Shown piece after piece: positions 1 to 7,763 of a stretch of 35,737 nt of DNA (position 1 is the stretch's first letter; the number at the start of each line of letters is the position of its first letter). This stretch comes from Actinotalea ferrariae (GTDB lineage: Bacteria > Actinomycetota > Actinomycetes > Actinomycetales > Cellulomonadaceae), in NCBI RefSeq assembly GCF_019733465.1, contig NZ_JACVQL010000002.1:1-35737 (forward strand). Direction: 5' to 3'. The notes beneath the pieces are model-generated. The model saw nothing but the letters and a program-made list of their open reading frames with translations. It made no database searches and was not told the DNA's origin. The translations under genes and the position numbers were made by a program.

Positions 1-809
1 GCATCCGGCGGGTAGGCGACCTCCTCGAGGCACAGGCCGCCGGCCGGCGCGACGACGCCCTCCCGTCGGCCGGACGCCAGCAGGGCCGCCGGCCACCCCC
101 GCGGGCGGCGACCCTCGCCCACGGCGGTCAGCGCGCCCACGAGGGCGCGCACCATGCTGTGGCAGAAGGCGTCCGCCTGGACGCCCACGACGACGAGGCC
201 GGCGTCGGCGCCGTCGGCCGGGCGCGTGACCGTGAGCTCCTGCAGCGTGCGGATGGTCGTCGCCCCGGCGCGCGGACGGCAGAACGCCGCGAAGTCGTGC
301 CGGCCGACGAGCGCGCGCGCGGCGTCGTCCATCGCGGGCGCGTCGAGCGGGACGCGGTGCCGGACGACGAGGTGGCGACGCAGCGGGTCGACGCGCGCCG
401 GGTCGTCGGCGATGCGGTACGCGTAGCGCCGGTGCAGCGCAGAGAAGCGCGCGTCGAAGCCCTCGGGCGCAGGCACCGCCCGGTGGACGACGACGTCGGG
501 CGGCAGGACGCCCGCCAGGCGGCGGACGAGCGCGTCGCCGGGCTCGCGGGTCATCCGGCCGCGGACCGCCGACCAGACGCCGGCCTCGACGTCGACGTGG
601 GCGACCTGACCGCGTGCGTGCACCCCGGCGTCCGTGCGCCCCGCGACGGTGAGGCGCGGCTCCGGGCAGCGAAGGACGGTCCCCAGCGCCGCCTCGAGCG
701 TCCCCTGGACCGTGCGGAGCCCGGGTTGCGTGGCCCACCCCGCGAAGTCGGTCCCGTCGTAGGACAGGTCGAGCCGCACGCGCAGCACGTCCGGGGTCGT
801 CGCGGTCAC
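1..809 (-). CDS. truA: tRNA pseudouridine(38-40) synthase TruA (3' end cut by window)
   Basis: Isomerises uridines 38-40 of the tRNA anticodon arm to pseudouridine in the cytoplasm. The reading frame is open to the window edge, so about 269 residues are visible and only the extreme C-terminus is missing (family length is about 250-290). The N-terminal strand [18 protein letters not shown] and the catalytic loop [14 protein letters not shown] are clear, with the nucleophile at about Asp60. The C-terminal part carries RYAYRI and [11 protein letters not shown], as in the family. I chose the GTG at 809 because the conserved first strand follows at once and a TACCGT hexamer sits 6 nt upstream, which suggests a leaderless transcript. 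In many actinobacteria truA follows rplQ directly; here two other genes lie between them. Identification is firm. Confidence 0.95.
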   Translation of the reverse strand, partial: MTATTPDVLRVRLDLSYDGTDFAGWATQPGLRTVQGTLEAALGTVLRCPEPRLTVAGRTDAGVHARGQVAHVDVEAGVWSAVRGRMTREPGDALVRRLAGVLPPDVVVHRAVPAPEGFDARFSALHRRYAYRIADDPARVDPLRRHLVVRHRVPLDAPAMDDAARALVGRHDFAAFCRPRAGATTIRTLQELTVTRPADGADAGLVVVGVQADAFCHSMVRALVGALTAVGEGRRPRGWPAALLASGRREGVVAPAGGLCLEEVAYPPD

Positions 810-815
810 GGCGCC

Positions 816-821
816 ACGGTA
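816..821 (-). promoter_or_regulatory. -10 hexamer TACCGT for leaderless truA
   Basis: On the minus strand TACCGT is followed by 6 nt and then the GTG of truA, which places the transcription start at or next to the start codon. No Shine-Dalgarno is visible and no convincing -35 was found. Mirror-image geometry is seen for the divergent gene starting at 893. Confidence 0.5.
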
Positions 822-880
822 GTCGCGCGGCGCCCGCGGTGGCCGCCGGTCGCCGGCGGTCGCCGGCCCGTCGCCGCCGG

Positions 881-886
881 TACCGT
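881..886 (+). promoter_or_regulatory. -10 hexamer TACCGT for leaderless ROK-family gene
   Basis: TACCGT ends 6 nt before the GTG at 893, the spacing expected when transcription starts at the first base of the start codon. There is no purine-rich ribosome binding site upstream. The surrounding GC-rich cgccgg repeats (about 850-880) leave no recognisable -35. Confidence 0.5.
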
Positions 887-892
887 GACGGC

Positions 893-1681
893 GTGAGCGC
901 CGCGTCGACCCAGGGCCCGAGCACGCTCGCGGTCGACTGCGGCGGGGGCGGGATCAAGGCCTCCGTCCTCGACGCGGCGGGGACCATGCACGTGCCGCCG
1001 GTCCGCGTGCCCACCCCCTACCCCCTGCCGCCCGAGCGGCTCGTGCGGACGATCGCCGACCTCGCCGCGACCCTCCCCCGCGCCGAGCGCGCCACGGTCG
1101 GCATGCCGGGGATGATCCGGCACGGCGTCGTCATCGCGACGCCGCACTACGTGACGCGCTCCGGCCCGCGGAGCCGGGTCGACCCCGAGCTGCTGGCCGC
1201 CTGGGCGGGCCGCGACATCGAGGCGGCCCTCGCGGACGCGCTCGGCTACCCGGTGCTCGTGCTCAACGACGCCGAGGTCCACGGCGCCGGCGTGGTGTCG
1301 GGAAGCGGCCTCGAGCTGGTCCTCACGCTCGGCACGGGCCTGGGGTCCGCGCTCTACGACGGCGGCACGCTCGCGCCGCACCTCGAGCTCTCGCACGCCC
1401 CGGTGCGCTGGGGCGTCACCCACGACGCCTACCTCGGCGAGCACGAGCGCCGCCGGCTCGGCGACGGCGTGTGGTCGCGACGCGTGCGCCGGGCGGTCGA
1501 CGGCCTGCGTCCGGTGGTGCTGTGGGACCGGCTCTACCTCGGCGGCGGGAACGCGCGCCGCATCCGGCCGGCCGTGCTCGAGCTGCTGGGGGACGACGTC
1601 GTCGTCGTGCCGAACTCCGCGGGGATCGTCGGCGGGGTGCGGGCCTGGTCCCTGCGGCCGCCCGGCGCGCCGGCGGGCTGA
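893..1681 (+). CDS. ROK-family sugar kinase-like protein, related to polyphosphate glucokinase
   Basis: A 262-residue protein of the ASKHA/ROK fold. Polyphosphate/ATP glucokinases of actinobacteria phosphorylate glucose at O6. Visible landmarks are the phosphate-1 loop [16 protein letters not shown] (about residues 12-27), NDAE with the likely catalytic Asp126, the phosphate-2 loop [11 protein letters not shown] (from 144), ELSH (165-168) and the adenosine-region [11 protein letters not shown] and PNSAGIVGG near the end. It has no CxCGxxGCxE zinc motif, as in polyphosphate glucokinases. Two deviations from the usual family sequence stand out: GSGIKG reads GGGIKA, and the sugar-binding ELGH reads ELSH. 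Substrate and activity are therefore uncertain. The GTG at 893 is preferred over the ATG at 839 because the upstream 18 codons are an Arg-rich low-complexity stretch and the TACCGT hexamer fits the GTG. Confidence 0.82.
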   Translation: MSAASTQGPSTLAVDCGGGGIKASVLDAAGTMHVPPVRVPTPYPLPPERLVRTIADLAATLPRAERATVGMPGMIRHGVVIATPHYVTRSGPRSRVDPELLAAWAGRDIEAALADALGYPVLVLNDAEVHGAGVVSGSGLELVLTLGTGLGSALYDGGTLAPHLELSHAPVRWGVTHDAYLGEHERRRLGDGVWSRRVRRAVDGLRPVVLWDRLYLGGGNARRIRPAVLELLGDDVVVVPNSAGIVGGVRAWSLRPPGAPAG

Positions 1682-1714
1682 GCGCCGGGGCCGGGTCCGA
1701 GGGCTCACGGCGGA

Positions 1715-1818
1715 GTCAGCGGGCCCGCGCGGCGTCGGCCCTCGCGTCGACCTCGCTCGCGGCGTCGTCAGCGGGTCCGCGCGGCGTCGACCCTCGCCTC
1801 GACCTCGCTCGCGGCGCC
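1715..1818. repeat. 52-bp tandem duplication at the 3' end of the hydrolase gene
   Basis: Copies at 1715-1766 and 1767-1818 match at 48 of 52 positions. The right copy contains the stop codon and last 16 or so codons of the hydrolase gene; the left copy, after the stop, is a relic with its own TGA at 1716-1718. Because 52 is not a multiple of 3, the relic would encode the same kind of tail (AASEVDARADAARAR) only in a shifted frame. Confidence 0.85.
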
Positions 1819-2604
1819 GAGGAGCACCCGGTTGAAGGCGACGGGCTGCACGAGGCTCACGAGGTGCGTCGCGCGCGGGATCGTCACGAGGCGCGCCGAC
1901 GGGCACGCGCGGGCGAACGCGCGCTCCTGGGTCCGGAAGTGGTCCCACCGTCCGTTGACCAGCCACACGGGGCACCGGATGCGACCGAGGTCCTCGAGCG
2001 GGCGCAGGGCGCGCACGGCGCCGAGCATGTCCACCATCACGTCGAGCGCGAACCCGCCCTCCGCCAGCGCGGCGCGGGCCTCGGGCGGCAGGGCGCGGTC
2101 GACGAGCGTCTGGTTGAGGCGCTCCCCGCGGTCGGGGAGGCGCGCGATGACCTGGGCCGCGCGCCGCCACGCGCCCGTGATCGGCTGGTCCGGGACCGTG
2201 CTGCAGCCCGCCGCCACGAGCCCGACCGCGTCGTCGTGCCGCGCCGTCCACGCGATGCCGAGGTACCCGCCGAGTGACAGCCCCACGAGCAGCGCACGAC
2301 CGCCGAGCGCCTCCACGCCGGCGTCGACGGCCTCCAGGCCCGCCTCGACGGTGAAGGTCTCGCCGCGACGTCGGCCGTGACCCGGCAGGTCGATCGCCAG
2401 GGCGCGCCGTCCTGACCGCTCGATCGCCTCGACCTGCGCGCGCCACATCGTCCGGCTGGCGCGGGCACCGTGGAGCAGGAGCACCGGCACGCGCCACGCC
2501 TCGTCGGCGTGCCGTGCGACCCCGACGCCGTGCCCGGGCTGCCCCGGCGCGCTGCCCGCGGTCCCGTCGCTGCGCGACCCGCCCCTGCCGTGACCACCGC
2601 TCAT
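1768..2604 (-). CDS. alpha/beta-hydrolase fold protein, substrate unknown
   Basis: A 278-residue soluble alpha/beta hydrolase. After a Gly-rich N-terminal stretch (residues 1-30) the fold begins with VPVLLLHGARAS (oxyanion-hole HG about 45-46), then IDLPGHG (71-77). The nucleophile elbow is GLSLGG with Ser110, the acid is probably Asp221 in LVNGRWDHF, and the base is His247 in ATHLVSL, so the triad looks complete. The protein may hydrolyse an ester, lactone or similar bond; the sequence does not tell which. It lies between rplQ and the ROK-like gene and is transcribed away from the latter's end. A TACGGT hexamer lies 6 nt before the ATG, so the transcript may be leaderless. Its last codons are part of a local 52-bp duplication. 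A downstream start cannot be excluded because the first 30 residues are low complexity. Confidence 0.85.
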   Translation of the reverse strand: MSGGHGRGGSRSDGTAGSAPGQPGHGVGVARHADEAWRVPVLLLHGARASRTMWRAQVEAIERSGRRALAIDLPGHGRRRGETFTVEAGLEAVDAGVEALGGRALLVGLSLGGYLGIAWTARHDDAVGLVAAGCSTVPDQPITGAWRRAAQVIARLPDRGERLNQTLVDRALPPEARAALAEGGFALDVMVDMLGAVRALRPLEDLGRIRCPVWLVNGRWDHFRTQERAFARACPSARLVTIPRATHLVSLVQPVAFNRVLLGAASEVEARVDAARTR

Positions 2605-2610
2605 CCGGTC

Positions 2611-2616
2611 ACCGTA
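2611..2616 (-). promoter_or_regulatory. -10 hexamer TACGGT for leaderless hydrolase gene
   Basis: On the minus strand TACGGT is followed by 6 nt and the ATG at 2604. The corresponding -35 position falls inside the hairpin at 2622-2656 and does not resemble a consensus. Confidence 0.42.
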
Positions 2617-2621
2617 CGACG

Positions 2622-2656
2622 ACGGGCCCGGACCGACGTCGTCGGTCCGGGCCCGT
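2622..2656 (-). terminator. Terminator-like hairpin after rplQ
   Basis: A perfect 16-bp inverted repeat (2622-2637 and 2641-2656) with a 3-nt loop, 40 bp past the rplQ stop. There is no T-tract on the minus strand after it, as for the other terminator hairpins in this window. Confidence 0.75.
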
Positions 2657-2696
2657 GCGTGCTCCTGCGGACCCTCGCGGGCCCCGCTGGGTCGAG

Positions 2697-3293
2697 TCAG
2701 GCCTTGTCGGCGTCCTCGTCCTGCGTCGCGACCTCGGCGGCCTCGTCGGTCGTCTCGACCGGCGTGTCCTGCACCGTCTCCTCGGCGGCCGTGTCGGCTG
2801 CCGTGGTGTCCTCGGCCGGCGTGTCCTGGACGGCCTCGTCGGCCGGCTCCTCGACGGGTGCGGCGGCGGCCTTCTTCGGCGCAGCCTTCTTCGTCGCCTT
2901 CTCGGCCTCGCGGACCGTGGCCTGCTTGGGGCTCACGGGCTCGAGCACGAGCTCGATGACCGCCATGGGCGCGTTGTCGCCCTTGCGCGCACCGATCTTG
3001 GTGATGCGCGTGTAGCCGCCCTGGCGCTCGGCCATCGCCGGCGCGATCTCCGTGAAGAGCTCGTGCACGACGCTCTTGTCACGGACGGTCGCCAGCACGC
3101 GGCGACGCGCGTGCAGGTCGCCGCGCTTGGCGAAGGTGATGAGGCGCTCGGCGAGCGGGCGGAGCCGCTTGGCCTTGGCCTCGGTCGTCGTGATCCGGCG
3201 GTGCTCGAACAGGCTCGTCGCCAGGTTGGCGAGCATGAGCCGCTCGTGCGCCGGACCGCCGCCGAGCCGCGGACCCTTGGTGGGCGTAGGCAT
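2697..3293 (-). CDS. rplQ: 50S ribosomal protein bL17 with acidic C-terminal extension
   Basis: Large-subunit protein bL17, located near the exit-tunnel side of the 50S subunit. The core (residues 1 to about 125) shows the family signature [20 protein letters not shown], then [20 protein letters not shown] and VIELV. The total of 198 residues is much longer than the 115-130 of most bacteria: from about residue 138 there is an Ala/Glu/Asp/Thr-rich, clearly acidic tail containing two similar VQDTP blocks. Tails of this kind occur in actinobacterial bL17 and are probably disordered. The ATG at 3293 is preceded by GAGGAGT. It is the last gene of the infA-rplQ operon, 67 bp after rpoA, and is followed by a strong hairpin. 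Confidence 0.97.
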   Translation of the reverse strand: MPTPTKGPRLGGGPAHERLMLANLATSLFEHRRITTTEAKAKRLRPLAERLITFAKRGDLHARRRVLATVRDKSVVHELFTEIAPAMAERQGGYTRITKIGARKGDNAPMAVIELVLEPVSPKQATVREAEKATKKAAPKKAAAAPVEEPADEAVQDTPAEDTTAADTAAEETVQDTPVETTDEAAEVATQDEDADKA

Positions 3294-3360
3294 GGTCTGT
3301 ACTCCTCAGTTCTCGAAGATCACGGGACCGGCCGCGCGTGGCCGCCGGTGCGCCACGGCG

Positions 3361-4362
3361 TCAGGACAGCTCGTCCTCGGTGAAGTCACCGTCGTAGTAG
3401 TCGGCGGTGGAGGGGTCGAAGTCGATCGGGCTGTCCTTGAGCGACAGGCCCAGCCCGGCCAGCTTCTCCTTGACCTCGGTGATCGACTTCGCGCCGAAGT
3501 TCCGGATGTCGAGGAGGTCCGCCTCGCTGCGCGCGACGAGCTCGCCCACGGAGTGGATGCCCTCGCGCTTGAGGCAGTTGTAGGAGCGGATCGTGAGCTG
3601 CAGCTCCTCGATCGGCAGCGCCAGGTCGGCGGCGAGCGCGGCGTCCGTCGGGGACGGGCCGATCTCGATGCCCTCGGCCTCGACGTTGAGCTCGCGCGCC
3701 AGGCCGAAGAGCTCGACGAGCGTCTTGCCCGCGGAGGCGAGCGCGTCGCGCGGCGTGATGGCCGCCTTCGTCTCGACGTCGACGATGAGCTTGTCGAAGT
3801 CCGTGCGCTGCTCGACACGCGTCGCCTCAACCTTGTAGGTCACCTTGAGGACCGGCGAGTAGATCGAGTCGACCGGCACGCGGCCGATCTCGGCGTCGTA
3901 GGACTTGTTCTGCTGCGCGGAGACGTAGCCGCGGCCACGCTCGACCGTGAGCTCGACCTCGAGCTTGCCCTTGCCGTTGAGCGTCGCGATGTGCAGGTCG
4001 GGGTTGTGCACCTCGACCCCGGCCGGCGGCGTGATGTCCGCGGCGGTGACGGTCCCCGGGCCCTGCTTGCGCAGGTACATCACGACGGGCTCGTCGTTCT
4101 CCGAGGAGACCACGAGCTCCTTGATGTTGAGGATGATCTCGGTGACGTCCTCCTTGGCCCCGCTGACGGTGCTGAACTCGTGCAGCACGCCGTCGATGCG
4201 GATGGACGTCACGGCCGCGCCCGGGATGGACGAGAGCAGGGTGCGACGCAGGGAGTTGCCGAGCGTGTAGCCGAAGCCGGGCTCGAGGGGCTCGATGACG
4301 AACCGCGAGCGGTACTCGGAGATGACCTCTTCGGTCAGGGTGGGGCGCTGTGCGATGAGCAC
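3361..4362 (-). CDS. rpoA: DNA-directed RNA polymerase subunit alpha
   Basis: The alpha subunit dimerises to nucleate assembly of beta and beta' and contacts UP elements and activators. Its 333 residues fit the family. The N-terminal domain shows [20 protein letters not shown] (about 22-41), the dimerisation and beta-binding core. The C-terminal DNA-binding domain (about 245-310) shows [16 protein letters not shown] and [16 protein letters not shown]. The tail is acidic. The start is GTG at 4362, since [12 protein letters not shown] follows and AGAGGA lies 8 nt upstream. The upstream spacer to rpsK is 177 bp and carries two hairpins where rpsD lies in many bacteria. Confidence 0.98.
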   Translation of the reverse strand: MLIAQRPTLTEEVISEYRSRFVIEPLEPGFGYTLGNSLRRTLLSSIPGAAVTSIRIDGVLHEFSTVSGAKEDVTEIILNIKELVVSSENDEPVVMYLRKQGPGTVTAADITPPAGVEVHNPDLHIATLNGKGKLEVELTVERGRGYVSAQQNKSYDAEIGRVPVDSIYSPVLKVTYKVEATRVEQRTDFDKLIVDVETKAAITPRDALASAGKTLVELFGLARELNVEAEGIEIGPSPTDAALAADLALPIEELQLTIRSYNCLKREGIHSVGELVARSEADLLDIRNFGAKSITEVKEKLAGLGLSLKDSPIDFDPSTADYYDGDFTEDELS

Positions 4363-4413
4363 GGTGGGATTCCTCTCGGTGTGCGTCCGCCATATGACGC
4401 ATCACGTGGTGCG

Positions 4414-4441
4414 CCTGCCGGGTCTCGGTCCACCCGGCAGG
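4414..4441 (-). other. Hairpin in the rpsK-rpoA spacer
   Basis: A 10-bp perfect inverted repeat (4414-4423 and 4432-4441) with an 8-nt loop, 52 nt upstream of the rpoA GTG. It could stabilise or regulate rpoA mRNA; its function is inferred only. Confidence 0.6.
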
Positions 4442-4494
4442 GTGGAGCTGGTCGTGCAGCACGGGCGGACCGTGCGGGACGGGCCGGACGTGCC

Positions 4495-4530
4495 GGTGGG
4501 CGGGACCGCGCCGAGCGCGCCCCGCCCACC
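4495..4530 (-). terminator. Terminator- or attenuator-like hairpin after rpsK
   Basis: Arms 4495-4504 and 4521-4530 are perfectly complementary (10 bp) and enclose a further gcgc/gcgc pairing. It starts 9 bp after the rpsK stop, with no T-tract. Because rpoA and rplQ lie downstream with no clear promoter, partial termination or mRNA processing is more likely than full termination. Confidence 0.55.
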
Positions 4531-4539
4531 ACGACGACG

Positions 4540-4947
4540 TCAGACGCGGCGGCGCTTCGGCGGGCGGCAGCCGTTGTGCGCCTGGGGCGTCACGTCCTGG
4601 ATCGAGCCCACCTCGAGGCCGGTGGCCTGGAGCGAGCGGATCGCCGTCTCACGACCCGAGCCGGGGCCCTTGACGAAGACGTCGACCTTCTTCATGCCGT
4701 GCTCCTGCGCGCGCCGGGCCGCGGCCTCGGCGGCGAGCTGGGCGGCGAACGGCGTGGACTTGCGCGAGCCCTTGAAGCCGACCTGGCCGGACGAGGCCCA
4801 GGCGACGACGGCACCGGACGGGTCGGTGATCGACACGATGGTGTTGTTGAAGGTGCTCTTGATGTGGGCGACGCCCACGGCGATGTTCTTCTTCTCCTTG
4901 CGCCGCGGCTTGCGCGCGGCGCTCGAGGTGCGGGTCTTGGGAGGCAT
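4540..4947 (-). CDS. rpsK: 30S ribosomal protein uS11
   Basis: Platform protein of the 30S subunit that contacts 16S rRNA near the E site and mRNA exit. It has 135 residues, normal for actinobacteria. Conserved stretches are [33 protein letters not shown] and the C-terminal [11 protein letters not shown] basic, Ser/Lys/Arg-rich N-terminus precedes the fold. The ATG at 4947 is preceded by AGAAGGAA. It lies 98 bp after rpsM and is followed by a hairpin before rpoA. Confidence 0.98.
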   Translation of the reverse strand: MPPKTRTSSAARKPRRKEKKNIAVGVAHIKSTFNNTIVSITDPSGAVVAWASSGQVGFKGSRKSTPFAAQLAAEAAARRAQEHGMKKVDVFVKGPGSGRETAIRSLQATGLEVGSIQDVTPQAHNGCRPPKRRRV

Positions 4948-5045
4948 GTCGTTCCTTCTCGAGGTCTGAGGTCGTCGGACCGGGGAGCGCTGTGAGCACC
5001 GCGAGCACGCGGCACGGTCACCCGACGCTCACGCCGGACTGCTGG

Positions 5046-5426
5046 CTACTTGCGCCCGGCCTTCTTCTTGCCGGCCACGGTGCGCTTGGGGCCCTTGCGG
5101 GTACGCGCGTTGGTCTTGGTCCGCTGACCGCGCACGGGCAGGCCGCGGCGGTGGCGGATGCCCTCGTAGCTGCCGATCTCGACCTTGCGGCGGATGTCGG
5201 CGGCGACCTCGCGGCGGAGGTCACCCTCGAGGCGGTAGTTCCCCTCGAGGTGGTCGCGCAGCGCGACGAGCTCGGCGTCGCCGAGGTCCTTCACGCGCAG
5301 GTCGGGGCTGATGCCCGTGGCCGCGAGCGTCTGCTGCGCGCGGGTACGGCCGACGCCGTAGATGTAGGTGAGCGCAACCTCGAGCCGCTTGTCGCGGGGG
5401 AGGTCGACGCCGACGAGACGTGCCAT
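5046..5426 (-). CDS. rpsM: 30S ribosomal protein uS13
   Basis: Head protein of the 30S subunit that forms intersubunit bridges with the 50S and contacts P-site tRNA through its basic tail. It has 126 residues. The N-terminus [14 protein letters not shown], the helix-two-turn-helix region [13 protein letters not shown], and [20 protein letters not shown] are typical, and the tail is Lys/Arg-rich. The ATG at 5426 is chosen because the family N-terminus begins there and AGGAGT lies upstream; the open frame extends 45 codons further up but without family similarity. Confidence 0.98.
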   Translation of the reverse strand: MARLVGVDLPRDKRLEVALTYIYGVGRTRAQQTLAATGISPDLRVKDLGDAELVALRDHLEGNYRLEGDLRREVAADIRRKVEIGSYEGIRHRRGLPVRGQRTKTNARTRKGPKRTVAGKKKAGRK

Positions 5427-5631
5427 CCGGATGACTCCTGTACTGCCTCGGAGGTCCTCCGCACGGTCCTCCCGCTGCTGCGGGCCCCGGCCTCCGACCG
5501 GGGGTTGCGCCTGCGGACCGAGGTCCGACGAGGAGCGCTGACCGTGCGCTGGTCCGGTCACCGCTGGTGCGGTGCCGGCGGTCGACTACGTCGACCTGCT
5601 GCTCCCGGCCGGTGGCCGGGACGCCGGGGAC
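5427..5631 (-). other. rpmJ-rpsM spacer with small hairpin
   Basis: A 205-bp gap without a gene. Just after the rpmJ stop, 5604-5610 and 5614-5620 form a 7-bp GC stem with a 3-nt loop. No convincing promoter was seen, so rpsM is probably cotranscribed from the infA promoter. Confidence 0.4.
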
Positions 5632-5745
5632 TCAGCCCTGGCGCTGCTTGTGCCGCAGGTTCTCGCAGATGACCATCACGCGACCGTGCCGGCGGATCAC
5701 CTTGCACTTGTCGCAGATCTTCTTGACGCTGGGCTTGACCTTCAT
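5632..5745 (-). CDS. rpmJ: 50S ribosomal protein bL36, zinc-binding form
   Basis: The smallest large-subunit protein, 37 residues, binding near the base of the L7/L12 stalk. Cys11, Cys14, Cys27 and His32 form the intact zinc ribbon of the C+ paralogue. It starts [15 protein letters not shown]. The ATG at 5745 is preceded by GGAGGAAC, a strong ribosome binding site. It lies 88 bp after infA. No zinc-free paralogue is visible in the window. Confidence 0.97.
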   Translation of the reverse strand: MKVKPSVKKICDKCKVIRRHGRVMVICENLRHKQRQG

Positions 5746-5833
5746 GCTCGTTCCTCCGCCGCCGCACGCGCGCACACGAGCGGTGCGACGGGCGGCAGTG
5801 TCGATCGGGGGTGATCTCTCGATCACCGGCGGA

Positions 5834-6055
5834 CTACTTGTAGCGGTAGACGATCCGGCCGCGGGACAGGTCGTACGGGCTCAGCTCAACGACCACCCGG
5901 TCCTCGGGGAGGATCCGGATGTAGTGCTGACGCATCTTGCCCGAGATGTGAGCGAGCACCTTGTGACCGTTGGCCAGCTCCACGCGGAACATCGCGTTCG
6001 GCAGGGCCTCGACCACGCTGCCCTCGATCTCGATGACACCGTCCTTCTTTGCCAT
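5834..6055 (-). CDS. infA: Translation initiation factor IF-1
   Basis: A 73-residue OB-fold protein that binds the 30S A site during initiation and aids IF-2 and IF-3. The sequence [20 protein letters not shown], then [19 protein letters not shown] and [12 protein letters not shown], is nearly the family consensus. The ATG at 6055 has GGAGG seven or so bases upstream; in-frame codons further upstream show no similarity. It is the first gene of the infA-rpmJ-rpsM-rpsK-rpoA-rplQ operon, with its own leader and promoter. Confidence 0.98.
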   Translation of the reverse strand: MAKKDGVIEIEGSVVEALPNAMFRVELANGHKVLAHISGKMRQHYIRILPEDRVVVELSPYDLSRGRIVYRYK

Positions 6056-6205
6056 TTCCTCCGCTAACTCTGTGACGACACGACGTCCCCCTCGCCACGC
6101 CCTCGCACCCGGGGACCGGGCACGGTGGGCACCCCCTGCCGCCTGTACCTGCACAGGACGACCGGGCGTCTGCCGAGCTGGGATCGGGACGTGTCCTCCG
6201 ACGCT

Positions 6206-6232
6206 GCCGGCTCCTCACGAGGACTCACCGGC
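6206..6232 (-). other. Hairpin in the infA leader
   Basis: Outer arms gccgg/ccggc and inner arms cctc/gagg form a stem with an asymmetric internal loop about 35 nt downstream of the predicted -10. It lies in an infA leader of roughly 200 nt. Regulatory role is inferred. Confidence 0.4.
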
Positions 6233-6264
6233 GGGACGTCGGGGGTACACGCACCCAACGGGCT

Positions 6265-6294
6265 ATCCTACGCCATCCCGGCGCCATCCGTCAC
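6265..6294 (-). promoter_or_regulatory. Putative sigma70-type promoter of the infA operon
   Basis: Minus-strand GTGACG (6289-6294), 18-bp spacer, TAGGAT (6265-6270). It lies 46 bp before the map stop's far side and about 210 bp before infA, so the infA operon can be made independently of secY-adk-map. Confidence 0.55.
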
Positions 6295-6340
6295 CACGGT
6301 GCGGGCCCCCACCAGCACCCCTCGGCCGGAGCCGACGGGC

Positions 6341-7162
6341 TCAGTCCCAGGGCGCGACCTGCACGCCGAGACGGGCGAGCTGCTCCGCGCCGCCGTCGGC
6401 GGCGGTCAGGACCCAGATGCCGTCGGGGCCGATCGCGACGGTGTGCTCCCAGTGCGCGGCACGCGTCCCGTCCTCCGTCACGACGGTCCAGTCGTCCTCG
6501 AGGACCTGGGTCGTGCGGGACCCGCGCGTGAGCATCGGCTCGATGGCGACGCACAGGCCGGGTCGCAGCTTCGGGCTCTTGCCGCGCGCGCGGTAGTTGA
6601 GCACCTCGGGCGGCTGGTGCATCGCGCTGCCGATCCCGTGGCCGACGTACTCCTGCACGATGCCGTACGTGACGGGCGCGGACGCGACGACGTCCTCGAC
6701 GGCCTCGCCGACGACGCCCAGCCGCTCCCCCGTCGCGAGCGCCGCGATACCGGCCCACATGGCTCGTTCCGTGGTGTCGCTCAGGGCGACGTCGGCGGGG
6801 TCCGCGTCGGGCAGCACGACCGTGAAGGCCGCGTCACCGTGCCAGCCGTCCACGATCGCGCCGCAGTCCACGGAGACGACGTCGCCGGGCTCGAGGACGC
6901 GCTCGCCCGGGATCCCGTGCACGATCTCGTCGTTGACCGACACGCAGAGCGTCGCCGGGTAGCCGTGGTACCCGAGGAACGACGGCGTCGCACCGGCGGC
7001 CTCGATGACCCGGGCGGCCACCTCGTCGAGGTCCGCCGTGGTCAGCCCCGGGCGGATCGCCTCGCGGACCGCCGCGTGGGCGTCCGCGACGACCAGGCCG
7101 GCCCGGCGCATCGCCTGGACCTGCTCGCGGGTCTTGTACTCGATCGCGTCGCGGCCGAACAC
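6341..7162 (-). CDS. map: Type I methionine aminopeptidase
   Basis: Removes the initiator methionine from nascent proteins with small second residues, acting at the ribosome exit. It has 273 residues. All five metal ligands are visible: Asp99 (SVDCGA), Asp110 (HGDAAF), His175 (GHGIG), Glu208 (AIEPM) and Glu239 (WEHTV); His82 in EIVHGIP is the usual substrate-contacting residue. The GTG at 7162, 10 nt after the adk stop, is preferred because FGRDAIEYKT starts the family's first helix; upstream codons read through adk in another frame. Cotranscribed with secY and adk. Confidence 0.96.
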   Translation of the reverse strand: MFGRDAIEYKTREQVQAMRRAGLVVADAHAAVREAIRPGLTTADLDEVAARVIEAAGATPSFLGYHGYPATLCVSVNDEIVHGIPGERVLEPGDVVSVDCGAIVDGWHGDAAFTVVLPDADPADVALSDTTERAMWAGIAALATGERLGVVGEAVEDVVASAPVTYGIVQEYVGHGIGSAMHQPPEVLNYRARGKSPKLRPGLCVAIEPMLTRGSRTTQVLEDDWTVVTEDGTRAAHWEHTVAIGPDGIWVLTAADGGAEQLARLGVQVAPWD

Positions 7163-7172
7163 GGTCCAGGCC

Positions 7173-7763
7173 TCAGACCGCGCCGGGCACGGACGCGTCG
7201 TCCAGGGCCGCCACGAGCCGCTCGGTGACCTCGTCGATCGCGCCGATGCCGTCCACACGGACCAGGAGGCCGCGCTCGGCGTAGGCGGTCGTCAGAGGCG
7301 CCGTCTGCTCCGCGTAGATGTCGAGCCGACGGGCGATCGACTCCGGGGTGTCGTCCTCGCGGCCCTCGAGCTCCGCGCGCCTGGCGAGGCGCTCGAGCAG
7401 CACGTCGCGGTCGGCGGTGAGCTCGACGACGGCGTCGAGCGCGACACCGCGATCCGCGAGGATCGCGTCGAGCTCGGTCACCTGGGCGGCGTTGCGCGGG
7501 TACCCGTCGAGGATGAAGCCGCCCTCGACGTCGCCCTGGGCGAGCCGGTCGCGCACCATGTCGTTGGTGACGGAGTCCGGGACGAGGTCGCCACGCGCGG
7601 TGTAGGACTGCGCGAGCACGCCCAGCTCCGTGCCGCCCTTGATGTTCGCCCGGAAGATGTCACCGGTCGAGATCGCGGGCACGCCCAGCCGCTCGGCCAG
7701 GCGGGCCGCCTGGGTGCCCTTGCCGGCACCCTGCGGGCCCATGATCACCAGTCGTGCCGTCAC
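7173..7763 (-). CDS. adk: Adenylate kinase, short-LID form
   Basis: Converts ATP and AMP to two ADP in the cytoplasm. It has 196 residues. The P-loop GPQGAGKGT (9-17), the AMP-binding STGDIFRAN and FILDGYPRN, and RRLDIY with downstream LTTAY are clear. The LID region (RAELEGREDDTPES) is short and lacks the zinc-ribbon cysteines, as in mycobacterial adenylate kinases. The start is GTG at 7763: its GTGA overlaps the secY stop by 4 nt, and GAGGGG lies 8 nt upstream, so translation is likely coupled to secY. Confidence 0.97.
   Translation of the reverse strand: MTARLVIMGPQGAGKGTQAARLAERLGVPAISTGDIFRANIKGGTELGVLAQSYTARGDLVPDSVTNDMVRDRLAQGDVEGGFILDGYPRNAAQVTELDAILADRGVALDAVVELTADRDVLLERLARRAELEGREDDTPESIARRLDIYAEQTAPLTTAYAERGLLVRVDGIGAIDEVTERLVAALDDASVPGAV

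Noticed and set aside
839-892. Upstream ATG start for the ROK-like gene
   Set aside because: The extra 18 codons are Arg-rich and encode none of the fold. The GTG at 893 fits the -10 hexamer and the family N-terminus.
806-2497. A 563-residue minus-strand open frame across the ROK-like gene and part of the hydrolase
   Set aside because: Arg/Ala/Pro/Gly-rich translation without motifs; it is the antisense or shifted frame of two well-supported genes.
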